DNA of 64,000 nucleotides from Carex sylvatica. Lineage: Eukaryota; Streptophyta; Magnoliopsida; Poales; Cyperaceae. The stretch spans positions 124,001 to 188,000 of the forward strand of contig CAXKVR010000045.1 of NCBI GenBank assembly GCA_964058845.1, in the 5' to 3' direction. Below, piece by piece: positions 22,154-34,691 of this stretch (within the stretch, counting starts at the first letter, position 1; each line of letters opens with the position of its first letter). The position numbers were made by a program, and so were the translations under genes. The notes beneath the pieces are model-generated. The model did not search any database, was not told the DNA's origin, and saw only the letters and a program-made list of their open reading frames with translations.

Positions 22154-25100
22154 CTAAGGGGTGGCCCACACAAAGTAGTTGCACACAGCACGTCTAGTAG
22201 GAGTCCATTGGCCACAACCAAAGAAACACCGGCCCTTGGTGGGCCCGGGACGGCAGACCCAGTTCTTTCTACTGAGCACCCCACAGAAGCAGTATATAGG
22301 CCCGACAGAATCCTTCATGGGGTCTGGAGTTAAATAGTGATAGGGCTGTGTTGTGGGGGGCACTTGGAAGGGAGGGTCCTTTGGCTTAGGTGCGGAGGTA
22401 GGGTCAGAATGTGGCATTGAATTGGTAATTGAGAATTTGAAGCCCCGATGCATCAGGAGGGCAAGGAGGCGGGCAGTGTTGCGTGCGTCGTCAAGGCCGC
22501 AGTGCGCACGGCCTTCCCACATCAGACCTGCCAGCTGGACTGCGTCTTTGAGGTTGCAACGGATTCCACCAAAAACCTCCATGAATGGAACCTTTAGGTT
22601 GATCCATCTGCTCATGGCATTACATACAATCAGCACATTTTAATTAAGTTTTGCTTCTTTAACAAAATACAAGGAATACTGCATTTGCAAACAAAAAATG
22701 CAAATTCCTTCTACTTGCAATTTACCACAACCATTTTTGGGGTTGTTTGAGAATAATACCAAGAAAACTAACATCAAGCAAAGCAAAATGATGGCCAATA
22801 ATCCTAAGAGTGTACATTAACTCAATATATTGGACCCTACCAGCATTAACAAACTGGCTCCTATCAATTTTATAAATAAGAAGTTCATGTATATTTAAAA
22901 GATACAACTTTGATATTAGGTTTTAGTTCAATCAGTGTTTACTGAAATCAAAACCTCAGAAAGCAAGAACTAAGTTACTGACAAAAAGAACTCCCAGTAA
23001 ACTTAAAAGTAATGTTGCCAATAATTTTATCGAAATTTAAGCTGTATGCATAATGTCCCACTTTGCTAGCTGTTGGTGCTTGGTGGTATAACTAGCAAAA
23101 ACAAAAAACATGAAGATGACTAATCTTTGGGAAATACAGAATCTACACTCCAAAATGGCATTCATTTAGGGCTGTCAATGGATAGGATTCAGATCAGCTA
23201 CTAGCATGATTTAAGTACGAATCAATAAGAAATTAAGAATTTACCACATGGATATCCATATCCATTTCAGAATATGAGGATCCAAATCCGAATCCATACC
23301 CATTATCTTAGTGGATTTTGGATCGAATTCAGAATGGACTTGGATCATATTTTGGATTCGTATGTTAATGTGTAAATAACATAATAAATGCATGACATAA
23401 ACGGACATGTAATCAATTAGCAATATAAAGGTACAAATTCAGACAGCTTTAATTAACTTGTATGACATAGTGACATCCTTATATTAAATGTTAGAGAAAA
23501 TTCATAATAAAAAACAATCAGATATAGGAATCTTGCTATCAAAAAGTTAAAGAGGAAAATATTTTTTTATTAATATTATTTATTGGGTTGATACTGATTT
23601 GGATTTGGAACTTAATGCTAATCCATAAATTAGATGGATCCTCTTTTGCATCCCATATAAGATCAGGTCCGCGTGCGGATCCATTCATGTGGATTTGGAT
23701 CGAGTTATCCAACTATAGTATCCATTGATAGCCCTACTTTTACTTCTGCCTATGCATGTGTTAATTGAAACTTCCATCGAAACAAAAGGACAAAAAGTAA
23801 ATAACTAAATTCATTACATGTTGATTCGTTATACAATTTAACTGACAGATCACCTGAAATGACCAGCATTAAAGTCTTTTTCTGCATTACCAAGAAAATC
23901 CATCTTATATTTTACTCACCGTTAAATTATAAGATTAAAATGAACCCAACATGGAAACTGTGAATTTGTATTGACACCCTATTTTTCATGTTCAGTTTGA
24001 TGTCTCCAGAACAGATTTGTTGCTCATCAACACTTCATTGCTACACTAAAGGCAACAATTACAATTTCCTGATACTGGTACCAAAACATGGTATTCCTGA
24101 ATAACCAGGGGGAGCCTCAAAATGACCTGACTAGTTGCAGATAGTACAGGAATACTGTATGGATAGAAGTATGGTACAACTGAAAAGCTGCAAATCTTCT
24201 CCTCAAAAAAGGTGTAATAATAATCTACATATATTTAATTCGCAGCTTACTGATTGAAATAGGGAGGCTTCCTAATATGCTTGAACTTGCACTCAGACTC
24301 GAGCATGAAGCGGCAATCCCAATTAGACCATGTCACAACAGCAAAATTTTTGTGCTTGATCCCTTTGTCCTCCAACCACTTATCATGCATTAAAAGAGCT
24401 TCACTAAGGGGCACACCTCTGTCAACCTGGAAGCGGAAAAACAAAAATATTAGGTGTATATATATAAGGTAATATGGCAACGGTCAGCACAAGTAGTTAA
24501 GTCTTCGCTAATAATATCTATCTTAGGCATTTACCAAGGTTTGCATGATTTCTTCTAAAACAATGTTGCATATTAGAATATGCAGTGTAATTCAGCTCTG
24601 TATACACCAGTTGGTCCCAATAGAACTTTATTTATCGGTACATATTTGTATATTTTACAGTTTAGCACGAATAGAGGTTACCTGTGAGTTCAGTTGGACA
24701 CTTCGAGATTACAAAAAAAATGTTAATAATCCAAAAGGAGCAACAATGGAACATATATGAAGAAAGAAAAAGGGGTCTTTCAGACCTGTACCAATTATTA
24801 AGGCTCGAGTTACAAGCTCAATTTAACCTCCTTTGTACTTCATAAAACAAAAGCTAAAGCCGCCTATTAAGTAAGCAGTTCACAGAAAAGTTAAGGTAGT
24901 TTCACTGCAGGTCATTAAACTAGACCTTAGTTCCACAATTTGTCCATCCACAATCACTTAACTTTCTCTTGGTCTAAATTGGGCCAATCTTTTCATTTCC
25001 AGATCAAGTTATGCACGGATCATAAATTGTTTTGTCAGATTTTTTTTATTTCCCTAACACATAACAAGAAAAAAAAAATCATATGAAGCATCAAATCCCA

Positions 25101-26385
25101 CTACTTGACTAATTTTACCAGAGTGATCCAACAAATTGACAAATCAATTCATAATTTGTACGTAATTCTAACTAGAAATAAACAGAACCAGCCAAGTAAG
25201 GCCAAAATGAAATTTCAATTGTTGTGGAGGGACAAAAGTTCTGTCAACATGGGGTATAGTTTAGAGACCTCCAGTGAAATTAATTTGAAAAATAATCTGA
25301 CCTAATAAGATACTACCTAACAAAAATTCAAATAAAACTATCAAAGTTAAGAAAACAAAAATTAAAGAAAATTCAAACAAACAAATGAAAAAAGACGACT
25401 AAACGAAAAGAAAAAGAAGGATGATAATCATGATCTCCCAGTTAACAAACAGAAAACATAATTATCATCATAATAATCATAAACTCAAAAACCTTCACAT
25501 AAGAATGCATGCAAAGAAACACTAACTGTGCATGATGCACAGTTCCAATTTTTTCCTTTGACAATTAAAAAGATTTGCAGCCTAGAGGAAGATCATATGA
25601 AAAGAAATTGAAGGAACTCGTCGTGTAAAATGTAATTTTACTGTATAGTTGAGTGAAGTTCGCCAACAATACCAATAAATAGCTCTTTACCTGATTAACA
25701 CAACCTGAATTAGCTTTGCATTGCATGTAACATAACACATACCATGAAAAATAAATAAATAAATAAATAAGCCAGTGAGAGACATCTACATTGTAACTGC
25801 GTAGCCAACCTGAATTTGTTGAATACCAGTAAGCTCCTTGCAGAAGTCAGTAAGGTGTTGATGGTAAGTGGGCCGCACATAGGTCTGAAAGGAAGCCTCT
25901 AGTTGGCCAGTTGCACTATTAACCAGCACTGAGGGGAACTCAATTATCTCTTGAGGGTGTGGGTTTCTATCCTTGTCGCAAGTTGCCTCAAAATCAATTA
26001 CCACAAAATATTGGAACTCTTGAAAATTGGAGTCGAGCTGGGGCACACCTTGTGAAAGCACCTTGTGTGGGAGGTGGTACTGCAAAGGGAAGTAATAATC
26101 CTGACCCGGCTGGTAAATATAATGACCCATTTGGCACTCAGGCAAAATGTAGGGCGGGAAGAATTCTTGATAACAATAAGGTCTGTTGTACCCATAATTT
26201 GGAGGTGGAAGTGTGTCCCGTATTAACTTTTCAGGCCAACCTGTGTTGATTTGGTTTTCCATTTTCTTGTCATTGTTGGGTAGGTGCAAGGCTTCAATCG
26301 TACTCCCCGGCTTATCTTGACAACTGAACTGGAGAGGTCCATTTGGCCTGAGGCACCCAATTGACGCCTCTCCAATTGCTTGCAT
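22154..26385 (-). CDS. DEDDh 3'-5' exonuclease with GRF zinc finger (ERI2-like), about 401 aa
   Basis: Exons are 26385-25810, 24426-24251 and 22607-22154, with GT-AG borders in phase. After a Pro/Tyr-rich N-terminal region (residues 1-125) comes the nuclease domain. Exo I reads VVIDFEATCD (Asp and Glu), Exo II reads NWDCRFML (Asp) and Exo III reads HCGLDDARN (His and Asp), so all five catalytic residues are present. The C-terminus holds a GRF-type zinc finger: CFCGVLSRKNWVC, then GRCFFGCGQW and CNYFVW. This pairing is known from animal ERI2. The likely role is trimming of RNA or nucleic-acid 3' ends; substrate and compartment are inferred only. Intron 2 contains a hAT MITE. A 123-bp duplication spans the start exon. 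No break is seen. Confidence 0.88.
23167..23736. mobile_element. hAT-type MITE in an intron of the exonuclease gene
   Basis: The ends TAGGGCTGTCAATGGATA and (reverse complement) TAGGGCTATCAATGGATA match at 17 of 18 bases and are classic hAT termini. Subterminal GGATC/GGATATCCATATCC motifs are abundant. The 8-bp flanks CATTCATT and CTTTTACT match at 5 of 8, so the duplication has decayed. Confidence 0.8.
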
Positions 26386-26593
26386 TATTTCTGTATTGCA
26401 TATTTGTGGATTAAACGGTAAGCGTAAACCAAAATATTCTAAAAAGAATTATATCTACATGGAGTCTTACGTGACGCACCCAATTGATGCCTCTCCAATT
26501 GCTTGCATTTTTTCTGTATTGAATCTTTGTGGATTAAACGGTAAGCATAAACCAAAATATTCTAGTAAGAATTACATCTACATGCAGTCTTAC
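26353..26593. repeat. Tandem duplication (123-bp unit) over the start exon of the exonuclease
   Basis: Units 26353-26475 and 26476-26593 are about 90% alike. The unit includes a splice acceptor (CAATACAG on minus), the ATG and the codons for MQAIGEASIGC. The upstream copy runs into a stop after 13 codons if unspliced, or meets a donor-like GTAAGAC after 12 codons. Confidence 0.85.
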
Positions 26594-26871
26594 CTTATAA
26601 AATTGAACAGAGAAGCAAAAGAGGAGTTATCAAAGTAATACATAAGAAAAAAAATTAATGGTTCCAAAAGACAAAGTTAATTTTAAAACTCCAATGAAGT
26701 TTAATTTAGATTGATGTAAAGCCAAGTTTAATTTAGATACACTAATTTAGTTTTAGAGTTTCTAAAGTTCAATCAAACTACTAAACTTAGGTGGCTCATT
26801 TTAGAGAGTTCAAAGTAGAGCAAGCAGTAGCCAAACATAAAAAATTCCCTATATTTTGACACTTTCATGTG

Positions 26872-26910
26872 AGTCTCCCTCTCCCTCTCCCTCTCCCTCT
26901 CCCTCTCTCT
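26872..26910. repeat. CCCTCT microsatellite
   Basis: Six to seven copies of CTCCCT in a row, in the presumed 5' UTR intron of the exonuclease gene. Confidence 0.8.
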
Positions 26911-27240
26911 CCAAAAAAAAAAATATAAGGAAGTAGCCAAAATTCCTCTCTCGATAATAGAACTTGCTCAGAAAAACAAATCAACATCTCAACCCACAAT
27001 GAATTCAACAAATCATTTTGACACTCCAACAAGAGCTCAGGTGAAGAACAATGCTTCATTCCACTTATGGTAATAGAATAAGGCCTTGCTCTAGAAGAGT
27101 GTGTGCAAAGGGTAGTGATGGGAGGGGAGGGGAGAGGGGCAGCATATAAAGCTCACCTACTCTCCCTCTCAAAATTTGTTGCTCTGGAGCAAGTAAATGA
27201 GTCGCAGTCACCCCTCCTCTCCCGAATTCATATCACATAC

Positions 27241-27384
27241 GGTAACAGAAAATTTCTGTTTACATCAGGACCATCCGATCAGAATTCACACGAATATTGA
27301 AGGGCCCCGTGCATTCCACTTCGGGCTAGATTGGCCTGGGTTCTGATCGGACAGTCCAGATCTAAACAGAAAAATTATGTTATC
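27241..27384. mobile_element. Small inverted-repeat MITE, 144 bp
   Basis: The left arm GGTAACAGAAAATTTCTGTT and the right arm (reverse complement) GATAACATAATTTTTCTGTT pair over about 45 bp, continuing through CCGATCAGAA. No clear target duplication is seen. Confidence 0.65.
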
Positions 27385-27716
27385 TCAGATGATATGGATT
27401 CTCCCCTCCCGTCCCCTTATAAGCCTCTTCTGGATCACGGCCTAAAGCTCAGCACTGAAGCTGGGACCAAACACGCATAAATCAACTGAGAAAAGGTAAC
27501 TTTGATAAAAGAAAAAAAAGAAATGTCCACTCTCAAGAAACCTTATTTTAACTACACCGCAACAAAACTGCTAATGTTCTCCCAACTTTACCCATGGGTG
27601 CTTTGCTTTCTCTGTTTGGTGGACTATTTATTGCATATACTCTATTTCTCTATTTGCATTTAAAAAAGGTATTAGGTTTCTGTTTTCAAAACCTCTAAGG
27701 TGAGCAACAACAACCC

Positions 27717-27718
<2 letters not shown>

Positions 27719-27750
<32 letters not shown>
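27719..27750. repeat. Homopolymer of 32 C
   Basis: Thirty-two uninterrupted C, then T, CCC and a long T run. It can form quadruplex or i-motif structures, and its assembled length may be unreliable. Confidence 0.9.
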
Positions 27751-27753
<3 letters not shown>

Positions 27754-28751
27754 CGGTTTTTTTTTTTTTTTTGTGAGAGTGGTTAAATGGGGAGGAAGGA
27801 AAGAGAAAGCAGAAATGCCTATATTAGTGTTGCTCCTGTGTTCCAATTTTATAAGGAGAATAGAGATAAATGGGTTAAATTATTCTATATAATCCCCTTA
27901 AGTTTCATTCACCCAAATTTCAGGTGTAATTAATTTTTAGCACCACCCCAATTTAAGGTGTAATCAATTTTACATCATTCGTCCTTTCCCTTCCGTTCCC
28001 TTCCCTTCCAATATTTTGGTTTGAAAAAAAACAAAAGTTTATGTGATTCACGAGTACAAGTAGTAAATTTCCAGAACCAGGAACACTTTTGGGCAATTTT
28101 ACAGTAACAACCTTTACTTGTTAAATTTCATAACAAAATAATTTGAACTGAAGTTAAAAAAATTGTCAATTTTTAACTTCTCGGCATTTGCTATGATTGT
28201 CAAGTCTAAAATAAAAACCCAAGAACAAGGCGAGAAGACGATTTGTGACAACCTCACAGAGAAGTCCCAAAAAGTTATAATAACAAAAAGAAATGGAAGG
28301 GACTAATTCTACAGAAGTTCACATTGTCTTTCCTTGCTACAATAACAAAAATTATTAAGGAGGTTTGATCTATAGCAAATTAGAACCCTGATCAAAATTG
28401 GAAATTTGTGTACAAAACGCTCGCAAATTACTTTTTTTTTTTTTTTATCTCAAAGCAGTTGGGGAAAAACCAAACAAAATTAGAATCGATCAAAGACTAG
28501 AAAATTTGAAATAGAACCAACCAACTAATTCTCTACAAATAGCAAGTAAATTCTACTTATAATCAGAGACGCAGTCATCCTATCCTAAATTTTTTGAAGT
28601 ACCTTTCTTAAAATTAGGACCTTCCACCATTTCAAGCCATAGTGCCTCGTTGCCACAACGGTTTGGAAAATCTATGGACTGCACACGATCCGATTATTAA
28701 GCGATTTCCCAAAGCGACTGGCCGCGTTTTGGGAAATCGAAAGAGACTCAC

Positions 28752-28930
28752 CGTCTGGAGTTACGCCGATTCTTCCTTCCTTCTACCCACCCTTCTAGTT
28801 TGTTTACGACTGACTGATTCTTCAGATTTGATCAAAAGATGGATGCGGTTTTTGATCGGGAGAGGAGAGATATTATTTGGGATAGCGTGAAGCGAGTCCG
28901 TCTCTGCTGCCAATGGCAGCCTGCATTGTT
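28752..28930 (-). other. Probable 5' UTR exon of the exonuclease gene
   Basis: GC-richer than its surroundings. On minus it ends CTCCAGACG before a strong donor GTGAGT at 28751-28746. The next minus-strand coding gene downstream is the exonuclease starting at 26385, whose coding exon is preceded by an acceptor. The assignment and the transcription start are inferred. Confidence 0.45.
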
Positions 28931-31007
28931 TTCTGTGGTCTGATTTAATTTAACGGACTGGATTTAGTTTATACGGGTGCTTTTTTATGTTTTTAAGTGG
29001 GCCCACTTGTCATCTTCTCAATAACAGTGGGCTGTTATAGTCAATAATAAGTGGAAGTGAATTTCCGTAAAAAATGGTTTTGCTAATTAAAAGAAGAAAT
29101 GTATTTGTACTCAGTAGGTTATAGCATCTTCATTGGTCAAAGCCCTTGCAATTGCAAACAACTGAATTGCAATTTCAATTCATTTTAATTCCAATGACTC
29201 TACATCTATAAAATTAAATTTAATTTCATTTTGACTGCCAGCGATCTCTTTTTTTTTTTGTTGACCTTACTTTTTCTCTATAACGTCAATTTTCGTTAAA
29301 TCCAAATCAACGATCTCTCTCTCTCATTCTCTCTCTCTCCTCTCTCCTCTCTCCTCTCTCCACAATGAACAGCAGAAGCCCCCATCTCTCTCTCTCTCTC
29401 ACGATACATAAAAAAGAACACACAGAAAAATTTAATATGAAGGCTATGCGAACAATCTTCTTAAATTATGTTACATAATTAACAATTAAAAAGTTAATAA
29501 GAGAAAGACTGCTATGTATGTAGTTTTTCCACACTAATCACACCTCTAGCAATATCCTATCATATAAGAAAAGAAGAAAATGTTTGATCTAGTATTACAT
29601 TCACAAATCACAATAACGCCTATGCAAACTGCTAGCTAACGAACAAACAAAAATGTATTCCAACTAAGAATCTACCCAGAACCATTCCCTCTAGTCTATT
29701 GGATGAAGCACTGCAAAGGAACGAGATAAAGTGCAAATAGGAACAATTGATTAAAATTTAGATTAAGGATGATAAAAAACATTAAAATGAAATAAATTTG
29801 TGGAAAACCTTGTATTCTACTGGTATAAATCGACTAGCATCCCACTGTTTTTGTTGCTAATTATTATATTGTTCTTTTCATAATTATTTTCATGGTTGTC
29901 ACATTTGTCATGTATAAGTGGTTGTCAATGTATCCCTTCTCTTACTTTGATATACCAGTAACAGGAGGTTTCTAAACCATTTTCACCAGAATGAACGTTA
30001 CCATAGCAATGCACATGTCCGGTATGTTTGTGAGCTTGTTATCCCTCAAAACCAGCTCCTGTTGAAAGGACAAAAAGGGAAAATAAAATATGTGGTCTGG
30101 AAATAAGATAAAAATATCATGTAAATACTTCTCAGGTTCAACAGCATACTGGTATACTTGTACCCTTAAGTAATGTGATGACGAGCAAAACTCAGTTAGG
30201 TCAGTGAAATAATCTTTTAACTCTCTCTTCTTGTTGGTTCTTAATTGAGGAATGGGGACGGGAAAGGAAAGAAGAAGAGAGGAAATTTTGAGCGACGACT
30301 GGAAGCTCAAGTTAGCGACGAGCAGCGCGATTTGAAGATTTTGAGCGAAATGAAAGGGCCGATGAAAGCTTGCAAATTTGGGAGAACCTCTGCATCGGTG
30401 AAATTGGAAATGAAATTGCGGAGCGGTGCCACATCAGCATTTGCAATTGATTTTGTAAGGCGTTGTAGTCTTGTAGATGCTCTAAAGAGGAAAAAATGAA
30501 TATATATTTTCCCAGTAATTAGAGATTGTTAGATCAATTTTATCTCACTTTCAAATAAATCATATACTGTTGTAGCACTAGTAATCCTAAAATATTTGTT
30601 AATTTAGTAAATCTTACTAAATTGTATTTCGTAAATTTTTACAATTATGTTACAAATTAAACGAACAACGTCATCCATACAATTGTATAAGATTTTTTTC
30701 TAATTTAAAAGTTAATTCTTTTTGGCATAAAAAAATTCCAGAATAAATTTAAAAATTATTAATTACTGATGTGACAAACAAATTTAATTTTACAGTTACA
30801 TGAATGGCCAGCTATTATTTGATCTTTTTATTTAGTTGGACTATTAATTTTTTTCTAGAATCTCTATTTTCTGTTTTTAAATTATTTATACGGAAACTGC
30901 ATGTATGTAATTTGTTGTCCAAGAAGTACGGTTGTCCCGGGATATCCGGCTTCGGTTTGTTTACATAAACAAATTGATTTGACGAAAGTCTGATCCGGTT
31001 TATCCTA
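28931..31007. other. Intergenic DNA with possible decayed transposon ends
   Basis: A CT microsatellite lies at 29308-29362. TAGCATCTTCATTGG near 29123 and GAGCATCTACA (reverse complement) near 30482 look like opposed ends of a decayed element, with similar A/T and GCAATTTC inner stretches, but no target duplication could be fixed. No gene is recognised. Confidence 0.35.
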
Positions 31008-31016
31008 ACTTTGAAG

Positions 31017-31194
31017 GAGTGCGTATCCTCTGAGATATCTCATATTTTGCATGACCGACGTGTCCGGTGCCTATTCGGGGAGACTGTAGGGGTCAGTATT
31101 ATTTGAACTTTGTGATTTGTGCAGAACGTATTTAAACGGTTGAGATTTTTCAAAAATCACGCAAAATATGAGATATCTCAGAGGATGCGAATTC
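31017..31194. mobile_element. MULE-type MITE, 178 bp
   Basis: The ends GAGTGCGTATCCTCTGAGAT and (reverse complement) GAATTCGCATCCTCTGAGAT continue into ATCTCATATTTTGC, giving inverted repeats of about 36 bp. A perfect 9-bp duplication ACTTTGAAG lies at 31008-31016 and 31195-31203. Confidence 0.85.
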
Positions 31195-31432
31195 ACTTTG
31201 AAGGGGGGTCCTATCAAATTTTTTTGTAACAGTAGCATGTAACCATTGTGTGGTGTGTGGAGTGTGGACACAGAGAATAAGAAGTGAAAATAGTGTGGCT
31301 TGTGACTCCGCGCTTGGCCCATCCTCTTATTTTTTTATTTTTTTTATTTTTTTATTTTTGATTCTTACATGGCTCGTAGGCCTACAGTATTTCCTCCAAA
31401 TTAAACACTGGCTCAGTGTAGCCTCTCTTTTC

Positions 31433-32086
31433 TCATCCATATATCCTACTCTGTTTTGCTAACCTATGCGCAATTTTCAGGTTTGGATGCTCTCTACCAC
31501 AGTGATTTGCCGACATACTATACTGGTACTGCTTCTGTATGTTCCATGCCTCCCATATTTGTTGGAAAGATCTCCAGTCCGTGATTAGGAGCTGCTTACT
31601 TGTCAAAGCTGACACTAATTCTTTTGAGTCAGAGAGTACAACACCTTCACCATTTGCCCTTTCTATCAGTACCTGATAACCTTCTAGCAGGGCTTTTGCT
31701 TCGGCTTGGGCTGGGTTGACTGCTTGGATGGCTTTAGAAATCCAGAAAACAACCTTTCCTTTGTGTAGAAGATAAACTCCTATCCCTGCTATCCCTCCAT
31801 CAGTCCATGAGCTATCAACAAAACATGAATAAGTAGACAAATCTTGCTCTAGTGTATCAGGTATCTGTTCTCCCACTCCCAGCTGCCTTGTTGGTATCAT
31901 CTGTGATGTCAGAATCCTAATCTGACATGACACTCTCTCCTTTCTGAAAAATGCCTGGCATGTCTCTATTGATTGCCTTTTACCTCTAAGTACTGCTTCA
32001 TTTCGCATTCTCCATGTAGCCCCATGCCATGCAAACAAAATCACAGAATGAATAGTGACAAATGAATTATGTTTCGTAGCAATCAT
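31433..32086 (-). pseudogene. LINE-type RNase H remnant (RVT_3)
   Basis: The 217-codon frame starts at an ATG (32086) and reads ATWRMRNEAVLRGKRQS, the usual run-up in plant LINE 3' ends. An RNase H domain follows: Asp in CFVDSSWTDGG, Glu in NPAQAEAKALLEG and Asp in VVLSDSKEL are the catalytic residues, and AHRLAKQS is the closing motif (usually HxLA). No reverse transcriptase part is found upstream, so this is a 5'-truncated LINE or a solitary RNase H-like frame. Whether it is expressed cannot be told. Confidence 0.7.
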
Positions 32087-33539
32087 TTGCTGGGCACAGA
32101 TACATACAGTCGTAAGTACAAGGTAAAGTTGATACCAGTTTAGACTTTTGAGTATAGTGACAAATGAATTATTTTTCGGCGAGGTTAAAAGTTTGTGATT
32201 TGAAAATAATTTGAATATAATTTGAGAATGATTTGGAATTGTCTGGACTAGATATCTCAGTCCTGTAAAAGAGCAAAAAAAAATTTGTTTAGAGAAAAAT
32301 TTGTGAATAATTCGGAAAAAATTGAAAACAAATTAGAAAATTAACGAATTATTCGGGTTTAATTCGGTCAAAGTTTGGTCAATTGAATAATTATGTGTTC
32401 GGTTGGACATCACAAAAAAACGAATTATTCGTGTTTAATTCGTGAATCTTGTAACTATACTTTAGAGTCCATTCCAATCCGCTACATATTTGTTGACGCT
32501 GTTTCCGTGTAAAGGTAATTTTCACAAACCAGAAACACCCTGGGCTTTCAAATTTTGAAAAACCAACGGTAGAGATGACGTCCAATTATCCATGTTCCAC
32601 CAATGAAATTCTTAGGTTGTGTTTCAGTTGAAGGGAAATATGGCTCATAAAAGGAAAGGAACGGGAGAAGAGAGAAAATGCCAGCAGATCGGATCTATCC
32701 GAACTGCTTATCTTGCTCCAGAAAAACAAAATCGGAGAGAAAAAGAAGGCACGATGCTACTGTAGCAAAGGTAATGCTCTATACAAATCTTTTGAATTTG
32801 TACCTCTCAAATCAGATATAGAAATCACTGTAACAAGAAACCACGGCTGCCTTCTTCCTTCCTATTTTTTTCCATTCCTATGTGTGTGAATTTTGTGCGT
32901 TCCTCTCTGTGTGAATTTGTGGAGCACAGCTTTTACTGGCGTTTGGAACCGAAGAGAGCGCCAACCATGTGCCTATCAGCCTATGTCGCACTGTGGAGGA
33001 ATATATGTTGCGACATGGATAAAGGTCATTATGGTTTTAAATTAACAATTGTTTAAAGGTGATTCTAACTCGCTGCATGGTTTGTTGCGTTGTTTTCGTC
33101 GCCCATCATTTTTTAGCGCTGACATGAGTCGAAATGGGGTCGATTAGTGGTTGTTTTCGTCGCCGATCATTTTTTAGCACTGACATTTTTTTTTTTGTGA
33201 AAACCGCTAAGTCGTCGAGGAAATCAAACTCTTGATTTTTAAATACAACAATTTTTAAAAAAATTTCTAACCAATTGTTCTACCTTCTCTTTTTCTTTTT
33301 TTAGCACTGATATGAGACGAACTGAGATCGATTAGTGCTCACGTCAATTTATAACTGATCCTTCGGACAAAAAACAGCTGAGACGAGAGGATTTGCATCA
33401 AACTTATTAGGAGTGTGTGCGTTCAAAGATAAGATATTGAAAATATTTATGTAAATAGTGGTATGAATATAATTTTGAATTTTAATTATCTGAATAATAG
33501 ATATATATTATATATTTTAATATATATTGATACGGACTA
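32087..33539. other. Intergenic DNA, short duplicated block, no gene seen
   Basis: Repeated TTCGTGTTTAATTCG-like strings lie at 32330-32445. TTGTTTTCGTCGCC and ATCATTTTTTAGC occur twice (33090-33123 and 33151-33180), with a partial third copy near 33300. No coding signal. Confidence 0.5.
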
Positions 33540-34173
33540 TGTCAAGACAAGATGCTAGTGCCATAATGGAGAATTTAACTAGGTGCGCGTGTGTGGATCG
33601 TCCCGTCTCGAGGAGACGGTCCGAGGTGTAAAGGGTTAAGTCTGAAACCTGATGGTAGTTGTGAGATACTATAACTCTATCCTGTATCGTATCTCGATTG
33701 GAAAAAGAGTCAGCCTCGATTCAATGAAACTGTTCACCTTAAATAGCATCCTCCAGTTTTGACATCCAGCTCTGTCAAAACTGTCAAAGGAGTTCGCATA
33801 GAAGCAATCATGCTTTCGAGGGGCGTGACGATGCACACATATTCGGAATGCGGGGTCCGCATAGAGAGCAGTGACTAAGTCGCACTCGCCTCATACGGAC
33901 GATCAATGAAGGTGATTCTAAACCGATTATGGGCTAGGCTATCACAGAGCAAGGCCTGCCAATGCCGCTCTTGAGGCACATGGCCCGTCCGGATTAGGGC
34001 CTCAAGTCAAGACGCCTTGGTCTCGAGCTGGGCCATGTGATTGGACTGTCTTTGTTATTCTATCTTGAATCTTTTGTTTATTCTTGAATTGTTTTCATCA
34101 AGATGGTTTTAACTCCAGTTATCCTTTATGATCCAAGATGTAGTTTATAAGGACCTTGGACACATGGCTCTAT
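33540..34173. other. Unidentified GC-richer block, possibly LTR-like
   Basis: A 630-bp block beginning TGTCAAGACAAGATGC and ending CATGGCTCTATCA has TG...CA ends and differs in composition from its flanks. It includes the short palindrome CGTCCCGTCTCGAGGAGACG. No matching target duplication, primer site or second copy is present in the window, so a solo LTR is only a guess. Confidence 0.3.
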
Positions 34174-34691
34174 CATATATTATATATATATATGGATATT
34201 CGATATCTAATTTATATCTGTATGTATTTGTCTAATATATGATCTGATATAATTTTTTTTTACCATTGTCTAATTTGTTTTCACTTCTAGTTCTAATAAG
34301 GTGAAACATTTTTTATTTCTAATAAACATAATTCCATTATTTATGTCTAGCGCCCCTCCAAGTGCATTTTTGGACAAATAATTTTATTGTCCTCGTATTT
34401 ACAGAATTTGCGTATATCTTGAAACTTAGATTCGGCAACATTTATAAGTTCCATTCTAATCCACACATTATAAAGGTGAATAGGAATCCCAAGCTTCTTA
34501 GCAATCATTTTCAAGAAGGGACATAAATTATGGGATGAACATGAAAATTGATGTCAGATCTTTATCATGCGGCTATTATTTTGTTCTCTTCTTTTCTGAT
34601 TTTTCCGGTGATACGGTCTATAGAGAAGACAATGTGGAAAGTCGTTTTAACATCTACATTGGTGGAAAAAATTATTGCATGTTTCATAAAT

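Noticed and set aside
28642..28890. 82-aa plus-strand frame
   Set aside because: It lies opposite the probable 5' UTR exon of the exonuclease gene, starts without context and matches no family.
29100..30490. Possible 1.4-kb transposon with GAGCATCT-type ends
   Set aside because: End similarity is short and no target duplication could be defined, so it is only mentioned in the gap entry.
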